The notes under the pieces are model-generated. The model searched no databases, was not told the origin of the DNA, and worked only from the letters and a program-made list of their open reading frames with translations. Positions 37,649 through 45,695 of a stretch of DNA of 64,000 nucleotides are shown one piece after another. The position numbers and the translations under genes were made by a program. Where the stretch lies: positions 2,046,001 to 2,110,000 of the forward strand of contig NZ_LT629971.1 in NCBI RefSeq assembly GCF_900108565.1, in the 5' to 3' direction. Source of the DNA: Mycolicibacterium rutilum (GTDB lineage Bacteria; Actinomycetota; Actinomycetes; Mycobacteriales; Mycobacteriaceae). Numbering within the stretch: position 1 is the first letter of the stretch; the number at the start of each line of letters is the position of its first letter.

Positions 37649-38827
37649 GTGATAGAGGTCGAGGAGTTCCGGGCCGAGGTCCGTGACTGGCTCGCCGACA
37701 ACCTCGTCGGCGAGTACGCCGCGCTCAAGGGCCTGGGCGGGCCCGGCCGCGAGCACGAGGCGTTCGAGGAACGACGCGCGTGGAATCAGCACCTGGCGGC
37801 GGCCGGGTTGACGTGCCTGGGCTGGCCGGAGGAGCACGGCGGTCGCGGGCTGTCGGTCGCGCACCGGGTGGCGTTCTACGAGGAGTACGCGATCGCCAAC
37901 GCCCCAGCGAAGGTGAACCACTTCGGTGAGGAACTGCTCGGCCCGACGCTGATCGCCTACGGCACACCCGAGCAACAGCAGCGGTTCCTGCCCAAGATCC
38001 TCGACGTCACCGAGTTGTGGTGTCAGGGCTACTCCGAGCCGGGCGCCGGCAGCGACCTCGCGAATGTGTCGACCACGGCGGAGCTCGACGGTGACGCGTG
38101 GGTGATCAACGGGCAGAAGGTGTGGACGTCGCTGGCGCACTGGGCGCAGTGGTGCTTCGTCGTCGCCCGCACGGAGAAGGGCTCCAAGCGGCACGCCGGC
38201 CTGTCGTATCTGTTGGTCCCGCTGGATCAGCCCGGCGTCGAAGTGCGCCCGATCGTGCAGTTGACCGGCGACTCGGAGTTCAACGAGGTGTTCTTCGACG
38301 ACGCCCGCACCGACGCGTCGCTGGTGGTCGGCGAGCCAGGTGACGGCTGGCGGGTCGCGATGGGCACGCTGACGTTCGAGCGCGGCGTGTCGACGCTGGG
38401 CCAGCAGATCGAGTACGCGCGTGAGCTCTCCGGTGTGGCGGAGTTGGCGAAACGGACTGGGGCGGCGGAGGATCCGTTGATCCGGGAGCGATTGGCCCGA
38501 TCGTGGGCGGGACTGCGGACGATGCGGTCGTATGCGCTGGCGACGATGGACCTGGGGCAGCACCGGAGCCGCCTCGGCGGCGACATGGGCGGCGGTCAGG
38601 ACAACGTGTCGAAGCTGTTGTGGGCCAACTGGCATCGTGAACTCGGTGAGATCGCGATGGACGTGCTCGGCCGCGACGGGCTGACGCTCACCGACGGCGA
38701 CTTCGACGAATGGCAGCGGCTGTTCCTGTTCTCGCGCGCGGACACGATCTACGGCGGATCGAACGAGGTGCAGCGCAACATCATCGCCGAGCGGGTGCTC
38801 GGCCTACCGAGGGAACCAAAAGGGTGA
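37649..38827 (+). CDS. fadE30: Acyl-CoA dehydrogenase FadE30 (HIP degradation)
   Basis: A 392-residue ACAD corresponding to M. tuberculosis Rv3560c, required for an early dehydrogenation of the HIP-CoA-derived propionyl chain. Signatures: LGWPEEHGGRGLSVAHRVAF near residue 57, GYSEPGAGSDLANVSTTAEL near 128, NGQKVWTSLAHWAQWCFVVA near 153, and DTIYGGSNEVQRNIIAERVL near the C-terminus. A GTG start is used directly behind the KstR2 operator. The stop overlaps the ipdF GTG start as GTGA. Confidence 0.92.
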   Translation: MIEVEEFRAEVRDWLADNLVGEYAALKGLGGPGREHEAFEERRAWNQHLAAAGLTCLGWPEEHGGRGLSVAHRVAFYEEYAIANAPAKVNHFGEELLGPTLIAYGTPEQQQRFLPKILDVTELWCQGYSEPGAGSDLANVSTTAELDGDAWVINGQKVWTSLAHWAQWCFVVARTEKGSKRHAGLSYLLVPLDQPGVEVRPIVQLTGDSEFNEVFFDDARTDASLVVGEPGDGWRVAMGTLTFERGVSTLGQQIEYARELSGVAELAKRTGAAEDPLIRERLARSWAGLRTMRSYALATMDLGQHRSRLGGDMGGGQDNVSKLLWANWHRELGEIAMDVLGRDGLTLTDGDFDEWQRLFLFSRADTIYGGSNEVQRNIIAERVLGLPREPKG

Positions 38828-39618
38828 CGAAGGATCTTTCTGTAGCTCCGAAAGAGATCGAGGGCCACGGCCTGCTGACCGGCAAGGTGGTCGTCGTTAC
38901 GGCCGCGGCCGGCACCGGGATCGGATCCTCGGTGGCCCGTCGGGCGCTGGCCGAGGGTGCTGACGTCGTGGTCTCCGACCATCACGAGCGGCGGTTGGGC
39001 GAAACACGCGACCAGTTGGTCGAATTGGGCCTGGGCCGGGTGGAGAGCGTGGTGTGCGACGTGACGTCGACGGCGCAGGTCGACGCTCTCATCGCCTCGA
39101 CGACCGCGCGGATGGGACGGCTGGACGTACTGGTCAACAACGCGGGGCTGGGCGGGCAGACGCCGGTCGTCGACATGACCGACGAGGAGTGGGACCGCGT
39201 CCTCAATGTCACACTGACCTCGGTGATGCGTGCGACGCGGGCGGCGCTGCGGTACTTCCGGGAGGCTGACCACGGCGGCGTGATCGTCAACAACGCGAGC
39301 GTCTTGGGTTGGCGCGCACAGCATTCGCAGTCGCACTACGCCGCGGCCAAGGCCGGGGTGATGGCGTTGACGCGGTGCAGCGCGGTCGAGGCCGTTGAAT
39401 ACGGAGTGCGGGTCAACGCGGTCTCGCCGAGCATCGCACGGCACAAGTTCCTCGAGAAGACCAGCTCGTCGGATCTGCTGGACCGGCTTTCGGAAGGCGA
39501 GGCGTTCGGCCGCGCCGCTGAGCCGTGGGAGGTCGCGGCCACGATCGCGTTTCTGGCCAGTGAGTACTCCAGTTACCTTACCGGAGAAGTGATCTCGGTT
39601 TCCAGCCAGCGGGCGTGA
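38824..39618 (+). CDS. ipdF: Short-chain dehydrogenase IpdF (HIP pathway)
   Basis: A 264-residue SDR corresponding to M. tuberculosis Rv3559c (IpdF), a hydroxy-HIP(-CoA) oxidoreductase. VVVVTAAAGTGIGSSVARRA near residue 20 is the nucleotide motif, VLVNNAGLGGQTPVVDMTDE near 103 the NNAG block, then NNASVLGW and SHYAAAKAGV near 157-180 carry the Ser-Tyr-Lys triad. The glycine motif reads AAAGTGIG, the variant found in this subfamily. It is co-translated with fadE30. Accessory genes on the other strand begin 3 bases past its stop. Confidence 0.9.
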   Translation: MTKDLSVAPKEIEGHGLLTGKVVVVTAAAGTGIGSSVARRALAEGADVVVSDHHERRLGETRDQLVELGLGRVESVVCDVTSTAQVDALIASTTARMGRLDVLVNNAGLGGQTPVVDMTDEEWDRVLNVTLTSVMRATRAALRYFREADHGGVIVNNASVLGWRAQHSQSHYAAAKAGVMALTRCSAVEAVEYGVRVNAVSPSIARHKFLEKTSSSDLLDRLSEGEAFGRAAEPWEVAATIAFLASEYSSYLTGEVISVSSQRA

Positions 39619-39621
39619 CGG

Positions 39622-40236
39622 CTACGTCCGTTTCCCATGTCGTCCGTATGCCTGGCGGTTCTGCAGTCGGCGCCTGCTTGTTTGGTAAGCGCCGAGGTAC
39701 GCGAGGGTGAAGACGCCTACGGTGAGCACTGAAATGACCCCGAACTGTAGTCGTTGACCTGCGGCCACGGGCTTGTCCATCGAGGCGTCGCGGTACCCGA
39801 TCGACAGGGCAGCGGAAGCTATGACTACGACCGAGGCGACCGGGGCCCACACCCAATCTCTATCGATGAAATAGGTGAGCCCTATCAGGATGGCCATCGT
39901 CACCCCGAACGTTGTGAGCCACCATGTTTTAGTCGCGGTCAGCCCGCCCCCGTAGTCCTCATCTCCATCGAGATCGGCGAACAACGAATACGTCTTTCCG
40001 CCAACGACTATCAACTCGGTGTTGATGTAGGCAGCGACGACGATGAAGAACCCGACTCCCAGCGCCATCAATAATCCGGCACCGAGATCTGGCGGGTATG
40101 CCATCAGGAACACGGAAGCGCATGTGACGGTCGTCGCCACCCAGAAGACGGTCCGACCGGTCTTCGGGTTCATCAGTCGGGCTGAAAAGACCGCCGCGAG
40201 ACCGATGAACGCAATCACCATGAACAAGTCGTTCAT
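39622..40236 (-). CDS. Six-helix membrane protein, candidate immunity protein of the ESX-type module
   Basis: A 204-residue protein with about six membrane helices (FMVIAFIGLAAVFSARL at the start, VFWVATTVTCASVFLMAY, LLMALGVGFFIVVAAYI, LTTFGVTMAILIGLTYFI, WAPVASVVVIASAALSIGY, VISVLTVGVFTLAYLGAY) and a cytoplasmic acidic loop FADLDGDEDYGGG. I know no family for it. Its ATG follows immediately after the TGA that ends the original reading frame of the upstream ESX-type gene, so the two were translated as a pair. A role in immunity to that protein's glycine-zipper C-terminus is inference. Confidence 0.7.
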   Translation of the reverse strand: MNDLFMVIAFIGLAAVFSARLMNPKTGRTVFWVATTVTCASVFLMAYPPDLGAGLLMALGVGFFIVVAAYINTELIVVGGKTYSLFADLDGDEDYGGGLTATKTWWLTTFGVTMAILIGLTYFIDRDWVWAPVASVVVIASAALSIGYRDASMDKPVAAGQRLQFGVISVLTVGVFTLAYLGAYQTSRRRLQNRQAYGRHGKRT

Positions 40237-40449
40237 TCAACTCCCTGCAAGCCACTTGTAGACCCGCTCTCCGGCTTCTTCACCGCCGATTGCGCCAGCG
40301 GTTCCGAGGACAAAGGCTCCGACGAACGCGCCGGGCGGTCCGGCGACGAGACCGAACTGAGCGCCGACCGCACCAAGAGCGAGCGCTCCCCCCATGCTGC
40401 CGCCAGTCTTGGCGAGGACCTCCGCCCCTGGTGTGCCGGTCTGCCATTC
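40237..40449 (-). pseudogene. Stranded C-terminal coding segment (70 codons) downstream of an in-frame TAG
   Basis: After the TAG at 40452-40450 the same frame continues without interruption for 70 codons to TGA at 40239-40237. The translation begins EWQTGTPGAEVLAKTGGSMG and continues with a glycine-rich hydrophobic segment (GALALGAVGAQFGLVAGPPG, AFVGAFVLGTAGAIGG), ending EEAGERVYKWLAGS. It looks like normal coding sequence with high third-position GC and a glycine-zipper helix pair. The next gene starts directly after its stop. This is the lost end of the ESX-type protein, unless the TAG is a sequencing error or is read through. Confidence 0.75.
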
Positions 40450-41772
40450 CTACAGGCCCACGCCGACATCAATGAGGTTACCGGCGAAGCCCAAGTTGCC
40501 GCCGATCTTCTTCAGCACTTCAACATCGTTCACCGAGAATGTCGCCACGTCGGGTTTCCAGTGTTCACCTGTGGGCAGTGACTGAGCGAAATAGTTGAAG
40601 GCTTCCTTGCCGCCCGCAATAGGCTTGCCCGCGGCCGACGCGGCCTCGGCGAGTTCCTTCGGGACCACGCCATGGGCCATGCTCGTGGTTGCAGCGGCGG
40701 CGCCTTCCGGCGACATCCCCGCCTGTACGAGTCGTTCCTGCACACGCGCGATCACCAATTCCCGCGCCCGTGCGTCACTTTGGTTGATCATCGCGGTGGC
40801 TTGGTCCGGCGGCATGGGCGCTTCCCCGAGAAGCCCCTGCTCGAGCTTGGCCTGTATTTCCAGTCGGGTGCGGGCCTGAGTACGGGCATCGCCGCCGAGG
40901 ACCGGATCTCTTGGGAGCGGGCCAGGAGTGATGGCGGTGTGGTAATCATCGAGCCGCTGTCCGGCGTAGCGCATCTGTTCGAGGCTCGCCGTCGGATCGT
41001 TGATGATGTCGTAGTCCCGCAATCTCGCTGCGGCAGCCTGTTTCTCGGGTGTCCACTCTCCCGGCGAACTCACCAGCGCCTGATCGGCAGCGCGCTGACC
41101 GCTGCTGTACTGATCGGCCTCGGCCTTCGCCTCCTGCGTCGCAGGTCCGCCCTCTTCTTGCCCTTCGCTGCCCTTCGTGGCATCAGGCGAGTACCCTTCG
41201 GCCGCCATCTCGAGGCGGGACTTGTCGAGCTGCTCGGCGTAGCTGTCGCGCACCGCCTGCACCGCATCGAGTGCCTCGCGTGTTCTGTCGAAGGTCGCCT
41301 GCTTGAGTTCGGAGACGTCGGCTTCCTCGCCATTGGCGGCAGCGAGCGCGAGTTCATAGTCGATCTGGTTGTCGAGCCATTTGAGCGCCGCCTCGAGGTT
41401 GGAGATCGCGATGTCGCCGCTGCGCTGCGCTTCGGCTAGTGACGCGGAGACGTTCTGCAGATCGACGGCGATGCGGCCAATCTGCTCGTCGTTGAGTTTC
41501 AGTGACTCCGTAGCGCGTTTGACCTCGGCCGAGTCATTGATCGGATGTCCGCCGCCGTCCTGGCGGTCCCAGGCTGCCGCGAAACGCTGCTGGGCCGCGG
41601 CGAATTCGTTGCTGGTCTCGGTGGTACATGCGGCGGCGTTGTAGAACGCCGTCGCCAGCTCGCTGATCTCGCCGGGCGAGCCGCTTTGCATCGTGCGGTT
41701 CACCCGCCACGGATCGCCCCCGGCAGACCCGGTCAGCTCACCGACGTCGAGGTGTTTGAGGTCGACCGTCAT
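40450..41772 (-). CDS. ESX-type secreted toxin-like protein, truncated by a premature amber stop
   Basis: The 440-residue product has an all-helical N-terminal region typical of type VII secretion-associated proteins (ISELATAFYNAAACTTETSN near residue 36, FAAAQQRFAAAWDRQDGGGH near 57, then long charged helices to about 200). A low-complexity linker GSEGQEEGGPATQEAKAEAD follows, then a helical part (ATAMINQSDARARELVIARV near 320, GMSPEGAAAATTSMAHGVVP near 345). It ends GFAGNLIDVGVGL at TAG. The frame is open for another 70 codons beyond, so the ancestral protein was about 511 residues. It follows a DUF2563-type gene by 6 bases. Its enzymatic or pore-forming role is unknown. Confidence 0.75.
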   Translation of the reverse strand: MTVDLKHLDVGELTGSAGGDPWRVNRTMQSGSPGEISELATAFYNAAACTTETSNEFAAAQQRFAAAWDRQDGGGHPINDSAEVKRATESLKLNDEQIGRIAVDLQNVSASLAEAQRSGDIAISNLEAALKWLDNQIDYELALAAANGEEADVSELKQATFDRTREALDAVQAVRDSYAEQLDKSRLEMAAEGYSPDATKGSEGQEEGGPATQEAKAEADQYSSGQRAADQALVSSPGEWTPEKQAAAARLRDYDIINDPTASLEQMRYAGQRLDDYHTAITPGPLPRDPVLGGDARTQARTRLEIQAKLEQGLLGEAPMPPDQATAMINQSDARARELVIARVQERLVQAGMSPEGAAAATTSMAHGVVPKELAEAASAAGKPIAGGKEAFNYFAQSLPTGEHWKPDVATFSVNDVEVLKKIGGNLGFAGNLIDVGVGL

Positions 41773-41778
41773 GAGCGG

Positions 41779-42090
41779 TCAGACGATGTCGTCGCCCGCC
41801 GCGCATATCGCGGCTTCACCGGCCTCGTCCTGTCTGACGAACGCCGCGGCCCCGACATCGGCCTTGGTGGCCAAGCTGTCCAGCTTGTCGCGGTGGGACC
41901 CCATCAGCGCGGACTGTGCCTCATGCGCACGGCCCAGGGCGCTGTGGAAGTCATTGGCCGCGTCGAAGTCGCCGAAGATTCCGGAGGGCACCGTCGTCGA
42001 TGCGAACTGCTCGGCGCCCCGCTTGACGATTTCGCCGGCGCTCTTCGAGAAATCGGCACCCATGCGCAGCATGTCGGTATCGACGTACAT
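41779..42090 (-). CDS. DUF2563 / WXG100-like small ESX-associated protein
   Basis: A 103-residue helical protein (MYVDTDMLRMGADFSKSAGE, then AANDFHSALGRAHEAQSALM near residue 45 and KADVGAAAFVRQDEAGEAAI near 75). It has the length, helix-turn-helix plan and FVRQDEAGEAAI C-terminal pattern of mycobacterial DUF2563-like proteins, which resemble WXG100 partners of ESX substrates. No W-x-G is present; the turn reads SGIFGDFDAAN. GGAGGG precedes the ATG. It is directly upstream of the ESX-type toxin-like gene, consistent with acting as its secretion partner or chaperone. Confidence 0.75.
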   Translation of the reverse strand: MYVDTDMLRMGADFSKSAGEIVKRGAEQFASTTVPSGIFGDFDAANDFHSALGRAHEAQSALMGSHRDKLDSLATKADVGAAAFVRQDEAGEAAICAAGDDIV

Positions 42091-42157
42091 TGACCCTCCG
42101 ATCTTCGGATCAGAGCCTACCTATCGCTGTTCGCTGCCCATCGCACCAATTTCGGCG

Positions 42158-42664
42158 TCACTGAACTTGAAAGCCGTATCGCTGCAGGGGTTGTAGCGGC
42201 GCAACGCTGTCGCCCTCGACGACCACCAGCCAGGCGTTGCCGTGGTCGTCGGTGTTTGTCGCCATACGGTGTGCGACTTTCAGGTCGGCGACGTCTTCGT
42301 CAAGCTCGGATCTGTTCCGGTACGTCCCGATGACGATCGAGGCGCCGCTCCCGGGAGCCAGGCACACCGCGTAATCCTGTGCCTGTGGCAGCGGTGAGTT
42401 CGGCAGATCCTGCAGCGTCATCGCCCCGCCGCAAGCCGCGACGATCCACGCGAGCCCGTAGGTGGTCCGCAGCGGTGACTCAGGGGCCGTCGTCGTGGTG
42501 CTGGTCGTCGAGGCGGCATCCGACGTCGACGACTTTGACCACGGATCGCCGAGGAAGATCACCGCCGCCCCGAGGACGACCGCCAGCACGACCAGGTCGA
42601 CGATGATGACGATCTTGGTGCGCCGGGAGAGTCGGCGCCAGAATCCGGGGGAGTCGTCGGTCAC
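42158..42664 (-). CDS. Single-pass membrane-anchored protein of the ESX-type module, function unknown
   Basis: A 168-residue protein with a short cytoplasmic arm, one membrane helix (IVIIVDLVVLAVVLGAAVIF, about residues 19-38), a Ser/Thr-rich linker of about 25 residues, and an extracytoplasmic domain (TYGLAWIVAACGGAMTLQDL near 69; VCLAPGSGASIVIGTYRNRS near 98; AHRMATNTDDHGNAWLVVVE near 130). It carries two cysteines. It is first in the four-gene minus-strand block 42664-39622 that separates ipdF from kstR2. A GTG start is used. No family was recognised. Confidence 0.7.
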   Translation of the reverse strand: MTDDSPGFWRRLSRRTKIVIIVDLVVLAVVLGAAVIFLGDPWSKSSTSDAASTTSTTTTAPESPLRTTYGLAWIVAACGGAMTLQDLPNSPLPQAQDYAVCLAPGSGASIVIGTYRNRSELDEDVADLKVAHRMATNTDDHGNAWLVVVEGDSVAPLQPLQRYGFQVQ

Positions 42665-42711
42665 CGCTCATGTGTACCGAAAACTCGAACCGGGCGGTCA
42701 GGACGTGGCCG

Positions 42712-42725
42712 AGCAAGCGCTTGGT
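42712..42725. promoter_or_regulatory. KstR2 operator upstream of kstR2
   Basis: AGCAAGCGCTTGGT matches the KstR2 consensus ANCAAGNNCTTGNT exactly. It ends 15 bases before the kstR2 start, so kstR2-fadA6 is autoregulated. The divergent ESX-type module starts 48 bases away on the other side and could be affected too. Confidence 0.93.
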
Positions 42726-42740
42726 TGATACCCTGTATCG

Positions 42741-43349
42741 GTGGGTGAGGTGCCACAGAAGCAATCGGTGAGCCGACGCGACGAGCTGTTGGAGCTCGCC
42801 GCGACGATGTTCGCCGAGCGTGGCCTGCGCGCGACGACGGTCCGCGACATCGCCGACTCCGCGGGCATCCTGTCCGGCAGCCTGTATCACCACTTCTCCT
42901 CCAAGGAGGAGATGGTCGACGAGGTGCTGCGCAACTTCCTGGACTGGCTGTTCGCCCGCTACCAGGAGATCGTCGACACCGAACCGAATCCGCTGGAGCG
43001 CCTCAAGGGCCTGTTCATGGCGTCGTTCGAGGCGATCGAGCACCGGCACGCCCAGGTCGTGATCTACCAGGATGAGGCCAAGCGGCTGTCGGACCAGGAG
43101 CGGTTCTCTTACGTGGACGAGCGCAATCAGCAGCAGCGCAAGATGTGGCTGGACCTGCTCGACCAGGGCGTCGAGGAAGGCTATTTCCGGCCCGACATCG
43201 ACGTCGACCTGGTGTACCGCTTCATCCGCGACACCACTTGGGTTTCGGTTCGCTGGTATCAGCCCGGCGGACCGCTCACGGCCGAGGAAGTCGGCCGTCA
43301 ATACCTCGCTATCGTTCTAGGTGGCATCACAAGAGAGAAGGACCGCTAA
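42741..43349 (+). CDS. kstR2: TetR-family repressor of the HIP regulon, KstR2
   Basis: KstR2 represses the ring C/D degradation genes and is released by HIP-CoA. The 202-residue protein matches what I recall of M. tuberculosis Rv3557c: SRRDELLELAATMFAERGLR near residue 11, ATTVRDIADSAGILSGSLYH near 31 (DNA-binding domain), then HRHAQVVIYQDEAKRLSDQE near 94 and VYRFIRDTTWVSVRWYQPGG near 154. A GTG start is used. Its stop overlaps the fadA6 start by one base. Three consensus operators for it are visible in this window. Confidence 0.95.
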   Translation: MGEVPQKQSVSRRDELLELAATMFAERGLRATTVRDIADSAGILSGSLYHHFSSKEEMVDEVLRNFLDWLFARYQEIVDTEPNPLERLKGLFMASFEAIEHRHAQVVIYQDEAKRLSDQERFSYVDERNQQQRKMWLDLLDQGVEEGYFRPDIDVDLVYRFIRDTTWVSVRWYQPGGPLTAEEVGRQYLAIVLGGITREKDR

Positions 43350-44509
43350 TGCCTGAGGCCTATGTCATCGACGCCGTGCGCACCGCCGTCGGCAAACGCA
43401 ACGGCTCGCTGGCCGGTGTCCACCCCGTCGACCTCGGCGCTGTCGGGTGGCGCGGGCTGTTCGAGCGCAACGACGTCGACCCGGGCGCGGTCGATGACGT
43501 CATCGCCGGCTGCCTCGACACGATCGGGCCGCAGGCCGGCAACATCGCCCGGCTCTCGTGGTTGGCCGCCGGCTTCCCCGAAGAGGTGCCCGGCGTCACT
43601 GTCGACCGGCAGTGCGGCTCCAGCCAGCAGGCCATTTCCTTTGGCGCACAAGCGATCATGTCCGGCACCGCCGATCTGATCGTGGCCGGCGGCATGCAGA
43701 ACATGAGCCAGATCCCGATCAGCTCGGCGATGACGGTGGCCGAGCAGTTCGGGTTCACCTCGCCGACCAACGAATCCAAGAGCTGGCTGCACCGCTACGG
43801 CGACCAGGAGATCTCCCAGTTCCGCGGCGCCGAACTCATCGCCGAGAAGTGGGGTATCTCGCGCGAGGAGATGGAGCAGTTCTCGCTGACCAGCCACCAG
43901 CGTGCCCAAGAGGCCATCCGTTCGGGCTACTTCGAGAACGAGATCATTCCCGTCGAGGTCGACGGCGGCACCTTCGTCACCGACGAAGGGCCGCGCGACA
44001 CGTCGCTGGAGAAGATGGCCGGGTTGAAGACGCTTTCCGAAGGTGGCCGGCTGACTGCGGCGATGGCCAGCCAAATCTCCGACGGCGCGAGCGCGGTCCT
44101 GCTCGCGTCCGAGCAGGCCGTCAAGGAACACGGCCTCAAGCCGCGCGCCCGTATCCACCACATCAGCGCCCGCGGCGCCGATCCGGTGTTCATGCTGACC
44201 GGCCCGATCCCCGCCACCGAGTACGCGCTGAAGAAGACCGGCCTGTCGATCGACGACATCGACACCGTCGAGATCAACGAGGCGTTCGCGCCCGTGGTGA
44301 TGGCGTGGCTGAAGGAGACCGGTGCCGACCCCGCGAAGGTCAACCCGAACGGCGGCGCGATCGCGCTCGGCCATCCCCTCGGCGCGACCGGCGCCAAGCT
44401 GTTCGCCACGATGCTGAACACCTTGGAGCGCACCGGCGGTCGCTACGGTCTGCAGACGATGTGCGAGGGCGGCGGCACCGCCAACGTCACGATCATCGAG
44501 CGCCTCTGA
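43349..44509 (+). CDS. fadA6: Thiolase FadA6 (HIP degradation)
   Basis: A 386-residue thiolase corresponding to M. tuberculosis Rv3556c, acting in a CoA-dependent cleavage late in ring C/D degradation. The nucleophile cysteine lies in VTVDRQCGSSQQAISFGAQA near residue 90. INEAFAPVVMAW near 309, [18 protein letters not shown] near 335 with the catalytic His, and QTMCEGGGTANVTIIE near 370 with the second Cys complete the thiolase motifs. It is co-translated with kstR2, and the fdxB gene that lies nearby in M. tuberculosis is absent here. Confidence 0.94.
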   Translation: MPEAYVIDAVRTAVGKRNGSLAGVHPVDLGAVGWRGLFERNDVDPGAVDDVIAGCLDTIGPQAGNIARLSWLAAGFPEEVPGVTVDRQCGSSQQAISFGAQAIMSGTADLIVAGGMQNMSQIPISSAMTVAEQFGFTSPTNESKSWLHRYGDQEISQFRGAELIAEKWGISREEMEQFSLTSHQRAQEAIRSGYFENEIIPVEVDGGTFVTDEGPRDTSLEKMAGLKTLSEGGRLTAAMASQISDGASAVLLASEQAVKEHGLKPRARIHHISARGADPVFMLTGPIPATEYALKKTGLSIDDIDTVEINEAFAPVVMAWLKETGADPAKVNPNGGAIALGHPLGATGAKLFATMLNTLERTGGRYGLQTMCEGGGTANVTIIERL

Positions 44510-44523
44510 CCTAGTCGCTCGCG

Positions 44524-45639
44524 CTAGTGGTCGTGGATGATCACGCCCCGGATGTTGCGTCCCGCGAGCATGTCGTCATAGCCCTCGTTGATGTCGTTCA
44601 GCTTGTACTCGGCGGTGACTGTTTCATCGAGTAGCAGCTTGCCGTCGCGGTACAGGTTGAGCAGTCGCGGGATGTCGGCGCGCGGGTTCGCCTCGCCGTA
44701 GAGGCTGCCCAGTAGCCGTTTCTGGAACAGCGTCATCATCGCCATCGACAGCGTCGGCGTCACGTCGGCCATCGACGCGATCGCGGTCATCACCACCGCG
44801 CCGCCCTTGCGGATGATGTTGAGCGCCTCGTCGATCATCCGGCCTTCGAGCACGCCCATGGTCAGCAACGCCGAGTCGGCCATCACGCCGCGGGTGAGTT
44901 CGCCCACCAGTTCCATGGCCTCGGGCATCGACGTCACGAAATGGGTGGCGCCGAACTCGAAAGCCTTGTCGCGCTTGGCCTCCACCAGATCGACGACGAC
45001 GATGTGCTCGGCGCCGGCGAGCCGCGCGCCCTGGATCGCACCGCTGCCGATACCGCCGCAGCCGATGATCACCACCGTGTCGCCGGGGCTGACATCGGCG
45101 CTGTTGACGGCCGAACCCCAGCCCGTCATCACTCCGCACCCCAGTAGGCAGGCCCGCGCCAGCGGCAGGTCGTCGTCGATCTTGACCACCGACGCCTCCG
45201 ACAGCGTGCCGTACTGCGAGAAGCTGCCGACCCCGGACAATATTCCGACGTCTTTGCCCGCGACCTTGCGCCGGTAGGTCCCGTCGGCCTGCAACCCCAC
45301 CAGGATCAAAGCGCCCAGGTCGCAGAGGTTCTGGTGCCCGCTCGCGCACCACCGGCAGCGTCCGCAGGCCGGCAGGAACGACGTGACCACGTGGTCACCG
45401 ACTTTCAGGTCGCGCACCCCGGGACCGACGTCGGCGACCACGCCCGCACCCTCGTGGCCGCCGATGATCGGCAGCGGTACTCCGGCGAAGTCACCGGTGA
45501 CGACGTGATGGTCCGAATGGCACAGCCCCGTCGCCTCGAACTGCACGAGGACCTCGCCCTCCTTGGGCCCGTCGAGGTCGATCTCCTCGATGCTCCACGG
45601 TTCGTTGAGGCCCCACAGCACTGCGGCGTTCGTCTTCAT
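44524..45639 (-). CDS. Zinc-dependent alcohol dehydrogenase, NDMA-dependent (AdhB-like) type
   Basis: A 371-residue medium-chain dehydrogenase very similar in pattern to M. tuberculosis AdhB (Rv0761c) and the actinobacterial NDMA-dependent alcohol dehydrogenases. Catalytic zinc segments are GLCHSDHHVVTGDF near residue 38 and GGHEGAGVV near 60. The structural zinc site is CGRCRWCASGHQNLC near 92-106. The nucleotide motif is VVIIGCGGIGSGAIQGARLA near 188. The C-terminus GYDDMLAGRNIRGVIIHDH is typical. It is convergent with fadA6 (14-base gap). A role in the steroid pathway is unproven, and no KstR2 site precedes it. Confidence 0.85.
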   Translation of the reverse strand: MKTNAAVLWGLNEPWSIEEIDLDGPKEGEVLVQFEATGLCHSDHHVVTGDFAGVPLPIIGGHEGAGVVADVGPGVRDLKVGDHVVTSFLPACGRCRWCASGHQNLCDLGALILVGLQADGTYRRKVAGKDVGILSGVGSFSQYGTLSEASVVKIDDDLPLARACLLGCGVMTGWGSAVNSADVSPGDTVVIIGCGGIGSGAIQGARLAGAEHIVVVDLVEAKRDKAFEFGATHFVTSMPEAMELVGELTRGVMADSALLTMGVLEGRMIDEALNIIRKGGAVVMTAIASMADVTPTLSMAMMTLFQKRLLGSLYGEANPRADIPRLLNLYRDGKLLLDETVTAEYKLNDINEGYDDMLAGRNIRGVIIHDH

Positions 45640-45695
45640 GGGCCGAGTGTAGGAAAGCGGAGGGCCGAATTTCGGGGAATGGAAAGGCTTACCGT

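Noticed and set aside
40233..40472. A 79-codon minus-strand open frame at the end of the ESX-type gene
   Set aside because: It is out of frame with the ESX-type protein. The in-frame continuation after the TAG is the protein-like one and connects exactly to the next gene's start.
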